From: Nigrospora sphaerica
Lineage: Eukaryota; Ascomycota; Sordariomycetes; Amphisphaeriales; Apiosporaceae
Assembly (NCBI GenBank): GCA_018287875.1
Contig: JAGVVL010000002.1
Coordinates: 2,790,001 to 2,854,000, forward strand
Reading direction: 5' to 3'
DNA length: 64,000 bases
The notes under the pieces are model-generated. The model was not told the origin of the DNA. It saw only the letters and a program-made list of their open reading frames with translations, and searched no databases. Below are positions 58,513-64,000 of the stretch, one piece after another. Within the stretch, counting starts at the first letter, position 1. Each line of letters opens with the position of its first letter. The position numbers were made by a program, and so were the translations under genes.

Positions 58513-61500
58513 ATGGCTTCTTTGCAGGGCACCACGTCTGCGTCGCAGATGGCTGCCGACGCCTTGAACACGGCCGCCACCCACGTCGACCGTGTCACCT
58601 CGCAGAATGGCTCCTCGTGGCTCGGCCTGGTCGGGAGGATCATCCTGTTCATCATCCACGTGCTTTCGACCATCCTCTACTGGAGTCTCAAGCTCACCAC
58701 CATATCCGTGCCGACTCTGCTCTTCCAGCTCTTCTCAACGAGCCTGACTGTCACCATGAATGCTACTACCTTGTGAGTCTCCCTCAACCACGACGGCTAA
58801 CCTGGTGCCGTGACTTACTTTTATGCAGGCTGGTGATCGTATCCCTCCTGGTTTCGGCCGTCACGTGGGTTGTGAGGTATCGCTACCTAAACATGTACTC
58901 CCGCCTCCCGCCGGAGCCGCAGCGCAAGGAACCGGACCTGGATCTGCCGCCTGACTCACACGAGGAAGGCGACAAGCCCGGCTTGACCAACTACCTGGAC
59001 GAGTTTCTCAGCGCCATCAAAATCTTTGGTTACCTGGAGCGACCTGTGTTTCACGAGTTGACGCGTAGCATGCAAACGAGGAAGCTCATTGCCGGCGAAA
59101 CGATCAACCTCGAGGAGGAAAAGGGCTTCTGTCTTGTCGTCGATGGCCTTGTCGAGATTTTCGTTAAATCATCCAGCCGAAGCCGGAACGATACCTCGGG
59201 AATGATGACTCCGTTCTCCGAGGACGACGACGATGACGACGCGAGCCAGCGCTACCAGTTGCTGACTGAGGTCCGTAATGGCGCGCCCATGTCGTCTCTC
59301 TTTTCCATCATGTCCCTTTTCACTGAAGACGTGAGACTTCGCGTGCCATCGGATGACGAGTCAACGCCCGATGTTGCGAGCAATACGCTTGGTCATCAGC
59401 GTTTTCCCTCCAGTGCTGGCTTGCCCCCCGCCCGCGTTCTCTCGGGCGATTTCACACCCGCCCCCGTTTCTGAAGATGGTAGGAAACGGACAACAATCGT
59501 GGAAGACCCCTCCGCCAGTGAGGCCGACTCACCCAAAGGAGCCGTTTTCGACAAGATACCACACATGTCTCTCGACGACGCATCCAATGTTCGGCACCCC
59601 CAGCGCCCGCAAGTCAAGCGCCTGGGAACCAACTCGGCGCACCCTGATATCATTGCCCGGGCCACGGTAGACACTACTATCGCCATCATTCCCGCCAGTG
59701 CGTTCCGACGCCTGATCAAAATCTACCCCAAAGCCACGGCGCATATTGTCCACGTGATTTTGTCCCGGTTCCAGCGCGTCACTCTGGCTACTGCGTACGA
59801 TTATCTGGGGCTTACCAACGAGGTGCTGCATACTGAGAAGAACATGCTCAACTACACGACTTGTCAGCTGCCGAATATCTTGCGTGGGGATGCACTTCAA
59901 CGCCTCAAGGAGAAGTTTAAGCATGAAAGGGAAAGAACCGGCGCTGAAGACTTGGGAAAGGGAATTGCTCTGCACAATGCGTCTGCGGCAATGCGCCGAC
60001 CGAGATCCAACACCGGTCTTCGCAGGGATGCTGCTTTTCATGCCATGTCCAAGGCGAACCAGACCTCGGTAGTCACTTCTTCGGTTGCCCCTCCTCAAGA
60101 GCGTTCGTCCATCCACACAGCCGGACCTGGTGACTTATTGGCCAGTCATCATTCGGCTCGCGCAGCCGGCTCCCGAGGCGCGTTGGAGATCCCGTTGTCC
60201 CATCCATGGCAAGCTGGAGAGACGCCTAGTGTAGAGTCCAGTCGCGCCATGGACCCGTTCTCGGCCCAGAAGCGGGCTCGAATATCCATTGATCCCCGAG
60301 AGTCCGTGGATGAAGACAATATGTTCAGAACCTCCATTTTGGAGTGTGTCTTCAAATCGCTGGGTATGAGCACCAGTGGCACATCCTCCCGGGGGGCTGG
60401 CTCGATTGAGAATTCGCCACGTTTGGCATCCCTTGACCAACGGAGGCAAAAGACGTTTTTCAACAATGCCTTTGGGTTCATGGACTCTTTCGACGGTACA
60501 GCGGATTGGGACGCCGAGTCCATGACGTCCGGCGGTGTTTCGATGACGGGCAACCCCAGTGCGCAAGTCCTGGCGTCTGAGCTGAAGCATGAAGTGGAGA
60601 TTGTATTCTTCCCCCAAGGATCGGTTTTGGTGGAGCAAGGAGAACGCAGCCCCGGCATCTACTACGTGATCGACGGGTTCCTGGATATTTGCGTGCCTTC
60701 GGATCACTCCGGCAGTGAGATTCTGAGCACATCAGGCAAAGTATCTCTGTCGGCCATGCGGAGAGCCGAATCCACTGGTCCCGGCCGCCAGCCGTCCATA
60801 TCCAACCATGATCGGGAAAGTTCCAGCACAGGCCGCGGCCGATCCGATACCAGGACGAAAGCCAAAGTTGGCCGCCGCTCTGTTGGGCTGGTAAAGCCTG
60901 GTGGTATAGCTGGCTACGTGGGCACTGTTTCATCGTACCGTTCTTTCATCGACGTTGTCGCCAAGACCGATGTCTATGTTGGATTCGTGCCTCGGATTAT
61001 GTTGGAACGGATCGTCGAGAGATACCCCATTGTTCTTCTCACCATGGCGAAGAGATTGACAAATCTCCTCCCGCGCCTGATCCTCCACATCGACTTCGCT
61101 CTCGAATGGGTGCAGGTCAATGCCGGCCAGGTTCTATTCCACAAGGACGACGAGAGCGACGCCATTTTTCTGGTGTTGAATGGCCGGTTACGTCTGATTG
61201 AGGACAAGAAGGACGGCGGCATGAGTGCCAGAGCCGAGTTTGGGCAAGGGGACAGTGTTGGTGAGCTTGAGGTCTTGACGGAATCGGTCCGAACCGGTAC
61301 GCTCCATGCTATCCGGGATACGGAATTGGTCAAGTTTCCTCGAACGCTCTTCAACAGCCTCGCTCAGGAACATCCCAATATCACCATCAAGATATCCAAG
61401 ATTATCGCTTCTCGAATGCGGAATCTGATGGACGATCCTTCTCAGGCAACGGGTAAGGAGCCTGCCAACGGCCCATCGATCAACAGGATCTCCTCAACGC

Positions 61501-63289
61501 TCAACTTGAGAACGGTGGCGATTCTGCCGGTAACGACGGGCGTGCCTGTGGTCGAGTTTGGAAATCGCCTTTTGAGTGCCCTCGGCCAAGTGGGCACGCC
61601 GAACGGGGCCACCGCACTCTACCAGTCTGCTATTCTGAACCATCTGGGCAAGCACGCGTTCAACAAGATGGGCAAGCTCAAGCTTGCCCATTATCTGGCC
61701 GACTTGGAGGAAAAGTATGGTCTGGTCATATACGTTGCAGGTAAGCTTGTCTCGTTCCTTGCCCCCTTCGCTAATCTCCCCTTTCAACCGTGATGAACAA
61801 ACCATATCCAAAGCTTGTCAGTGATGGCAATAACATACTCTAATTTTTTCCTGAGTGTTGAAGCACTTTTGCACTTGATTTCTGACCGAACATTGTTGGA
61901 CGTTGCTAACGTATCAATCCAGATACCCCGGTCAACTCGCCTTGGACGCGAACCTGTATCACACAGGCCGACTGTATCCTGCTGGTCGGCCTTGCCGAGG
62001 GTTCTCCTGAAATCGGCGAGTACGAGCGCTTTATGCTTGGGCAGAAGTCGACCGCCCGAAAGATCCTCGTCTTGCTTCACGCCGATCGCTTCTCACGGCC
62101 TGGCCTCACCCGTTCGTGGCTGAGGAACCGGGTTTGGATCAACGGTGGCCATTACCACGTGCAAATGGCCTTCAGAACCAACGCTGTACCTGCGCATCCC
62201 CCGTCTCGAAGGTTCGGGACAACGCTCAAGGAGCGCGTGCAGATCTTGCAAGCAGAAATCCAGAAGTATACCAGTCGCAAGGTCCGGCACCAGCCGTACT
62301 ATGCGCCTGATGCACCCTACAAAGGAGACTTCCACCGACTTGCCAGACGTTTGTGTGGGCGGTCGATTGGACTTGTCCTAGGTGGTGGCGGCGCAAGAGG
62401 CATCGCTCATGTCGGCATCATTCGTGCTATGGAAGAAGCAGGAATTCCCATTGACATTGTCGGCGGTACGTCGATTGGCTCCTTCATCGGCGCCCTCTAC
62501 GCACGCCATGCCGATGTGGTCCCCATGTTTGGGCTGGCGAAGAAGTTCTCGGGCAGGATGGCGAGCATGTGGCGTTTCGCCCTCGACCTGACCTACCCGT
62601 CAGCTTCCTACACGACCGGACACGAATTCAACCGGGGCATCTTCAAGACGTTTGGGAATCACCAGATTGAAGATTTCTGGCTGGAGTACTACTGCAACAC
62701 CACCAACATAAGCAAGAGCCGTGGGGAGATTCACACCAGCGGCTACGCTTGGCGGTACGTACGCGCGTCAATGTCACTCGCCGGCCTCCTTCCGCCGCTG
62801 TGCGACGAGGGAAGCATGCTTCTCGACGGCGGGTACATCGACAACCTTACCGTGTCGCACATGAAGTCGATGGGTGCTGATGTCATCTTCGCTGTGGACG
62901 TCGGGGCTTTGGATGATGATACGCCCCAGACGTACGGTGATTCGCTCTCAGGGGCGTGGGCCTTCTTTAACCGTTGGAACCCCTTTTCCAACACACCCAA
63001 CCCGCCCACACTGGCCGAGATCCAGGGCCGTCTGGCGTATGTCTCTAGCGTCGATGCGCTTGAGCGGGCGAAGACCATGCCCGGCTGCATCTACATGCGA
63101 CCGCCGGTCGAGGACTATGGAACGCTCGACTTTGGCAAGTTTGACGAGATCAACCAAACGGGCTACAAGTACGGAAAGGAGTTCCTGAACAAGCTCCGTG
63201 AGGAGGGGGTTTTGCCATCCGTGGTGGCGGAGGCGGAGGCCAAGAAGGACCTGAGGAGGACGATGGCGCCCAGAAGAGCAAGTATATAA
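58513..63289 (+). CDS. NTE1: Lysophospholipase NTE1 (neuropathy-target-esterase family)
   Basis: Three exons, 58513-58772, 58829-61740 and 61923-63289, in phase; 1512 residues, the usual size for fungal NTE1. It is an ER-membrane enzyme that fully deacylates phosphatidylcholine to glycerophosphocholine. Two hydrophobic segments lie at about 38-60 and 87-104. Cyclic-nucleotide-binding-like domains follow: about 150-390 (split by an acidic, disordered insert), 675-815 and 835-935. The patatin domain starts near 1200 with the oxyanion loop [12 protein letters not shown]. The nucleophile Ser1241 is in GTSIG, and the catalytic Asp1359 is in DGGYID. The last intron is long for this genome (182 bases). 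I chose the ATG at 58513 because its product starts like family members. The frame stays open to 58348, which would add 55 residues. Confidence 0.96.
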
Positions 63290-63644
63290 ATAAGATGTGG
63301 CCACGAAGCAGACGAATAGCCGGCGATGTCCATGTAGTTTTTAAGATACCCTTTTGCCGCGCCAGTCTCTAGCCACGTCCCCATTCTTCACGGTGTAGTC
63401 TCGCTGATGTGAAGCTGGATCGTATGCACTGTGGTAGTCAACCTGGTAAGAGGTACACAGGATGCTGTTATGGGCCGTGCGCATGCATACCTACCAACAA
63501 AACCCGCCAGTCTTCTGTCGCACCTTCCCCCGTGATTTAAGCGCGGTGATACTAGAGCACTTATTTCCATGCTCAGGTATTTCTTCCCCAGTTCTTCCGT
63601 GCTCGCTTTGCCTACTTCTTTCTCTTCACAATCAGCCTTGTTAC
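63290..63644. other. Short tandem intergenic region
   Basis: 355 bases between the NTE1 stop and the next plus-strand start. TATATAAATAA immediately at the NTE1 stop could serve 3' end formation. Nothing else was seen. Confidence 0.5.
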
Positions 63645-64000
63645 ATGGAGCCTGTAGCGGCACATGTATGCCTGTTGCATTTGTGCCGCAGCGCCGTGCA
63701 GCAGATTCGCCAAGAATGCGAATCGAGTCTCGCAGAGGACAACCCCTCTTCCTCGACTGCTACCAATGGCCTGGGCGCCTGTGGCCGTCCACTCGTTGAT
63801 TTGCTGTTTCGACAGGCGTCGCAGCTGCACCAGCTGTACGAATCGGCAGTTGGCTCCGATTGGGAGCCGCCAAGCAATGGGGCCTCAGTACGGCAACGGC
63901 TGGTGATGAAACGACTTGACAACATCCTGTCCATTGCTTACTCCAAGTTCTACTGCTACCTCTTCCATACGCTTCCTGTCTGTTGGCGTCAGCTCTACAC
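63645..64000 (+). CDS. 5' part of a protein-coding gene, possibly a JmjC-type protein
   Basis: The frame opens with ATG at 63645 (MEPVAAHVCLLHLC and on) and stays open for 118 codons to the window edge with protein-like composition. It has a helical N-terminal part (VQQIRQECESSLAED), a Ser/Thr linker, then GRPLVDLLFRQASQLHQLYE and RLDNILSIAYSKFYCYLF. It ends in LPVCWRQLYT. That last motif, with a helix-rich N-terminus, is reminiscent of fungal JmjC (KDM8/JMJD7-like) proteins, where a VP.CWR.LY.D segment precedes the catalytic fold. The catalytic residues are outside the window, so the family is a suggestion only. The coding call itself is firmer than the name. Confidence 0.6.
   Translation, partial: MEPVAAHVCLLHLCRSAVQQIRQECESSLAEDNPSSSTATNGLGACGRPLVDLLFRQASQLHQLYESAVGSDWEPPSNGASVRQRLVMKRLDNILSIAYSKFYCYLFHTLPVCWRQLY

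Overview
This window is nuclear DNA from a filamentous ascomycete, most likely a Sordariomycete. Protein-coding genes are broken by short introns (mostly 50-110 bases, GTRNGT donors, CTAAC-like branch sites, YAG acceptors). The protein set is typical of these fungi: HOG1-type MAP kinase, group III G-protein alpha subunit, NTE1 phospholipase, PEX12, GH16 glucanase and a DUF4360 secreted protein. Coding DNA is GC-rich and many long antisense open frames are shadows. I could not name a genus.

Layout, left to right. 1-1718 (-): a secreted low-complexity protein whose 3' end leaves the window. 1719-7337: no gene seen. 7338-10224 (+): a membrane-anchored pepsin-like protein without the catalytic aspartates. 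11140-13110 (-): a SAP-domain RNA-binding protein resembling Acinus. 14557-16141 (+): an unrecognised, probably nuclear, acidic protein. 17156-18593 (-): HOG1. 18594-25900: a 7.3 kb gene-free stretch. 25901-29137 (-): glycogen phosphorylase. 32474-33827 (-): the G alpha subunit GNA-3/GPA2 type. 33828-42911: a 9.1 kb stretch with no convincing gene, possibly holding gene remnants near 39.2-40.2 kb. 42912-45872 (+): an SH3 protein with a zinc-finger-like Cys/His region. 46783-48084 (-): PEX12. 48800-49913 (-): GH16 glucanase. 52890-53723 (+): peptidyl-tRNA hydrolase. 54881-55623 (+): DUF4360 secreted protein. 55817-56833 (-): eIF2 alpha. 58513-63289 (+): NTE1. 63645-64000 (+): the 5' end of a gene that may encode a JmjC-type protein.

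There is no operon-like system, CRISPR array, mobile element or biosynthetic cluster that I can support. Several genes belong to nutrient and stress signalling (HOG1, G alpha, eIF2 alpha, glycogen phosphorylase), but shared location alone does not show that they act together. The two signalling genes, HOG1 and the G alpha, each have an unusually long gene-free upstream region, which is the main architectural oddity. The most noteworthy protein-level features are the catalytically dead transmembrane protease homologue with a repeat-bearing cytosolic tail, the Cys/His plus SH3 protein, and the unrecognised 508-residue protein. At the DNA level, a diverged direct duplication with a perfect 15-bp-arm hairpin lies at 57.3-57.6 kb, and a TACCTA/TAGGTA word is scattered through the intergenic DNA.

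Exon coordinates were derived by hand from reading frame, phase and splice signals. They agree in phase for every gene listed, but no transcript data were available.
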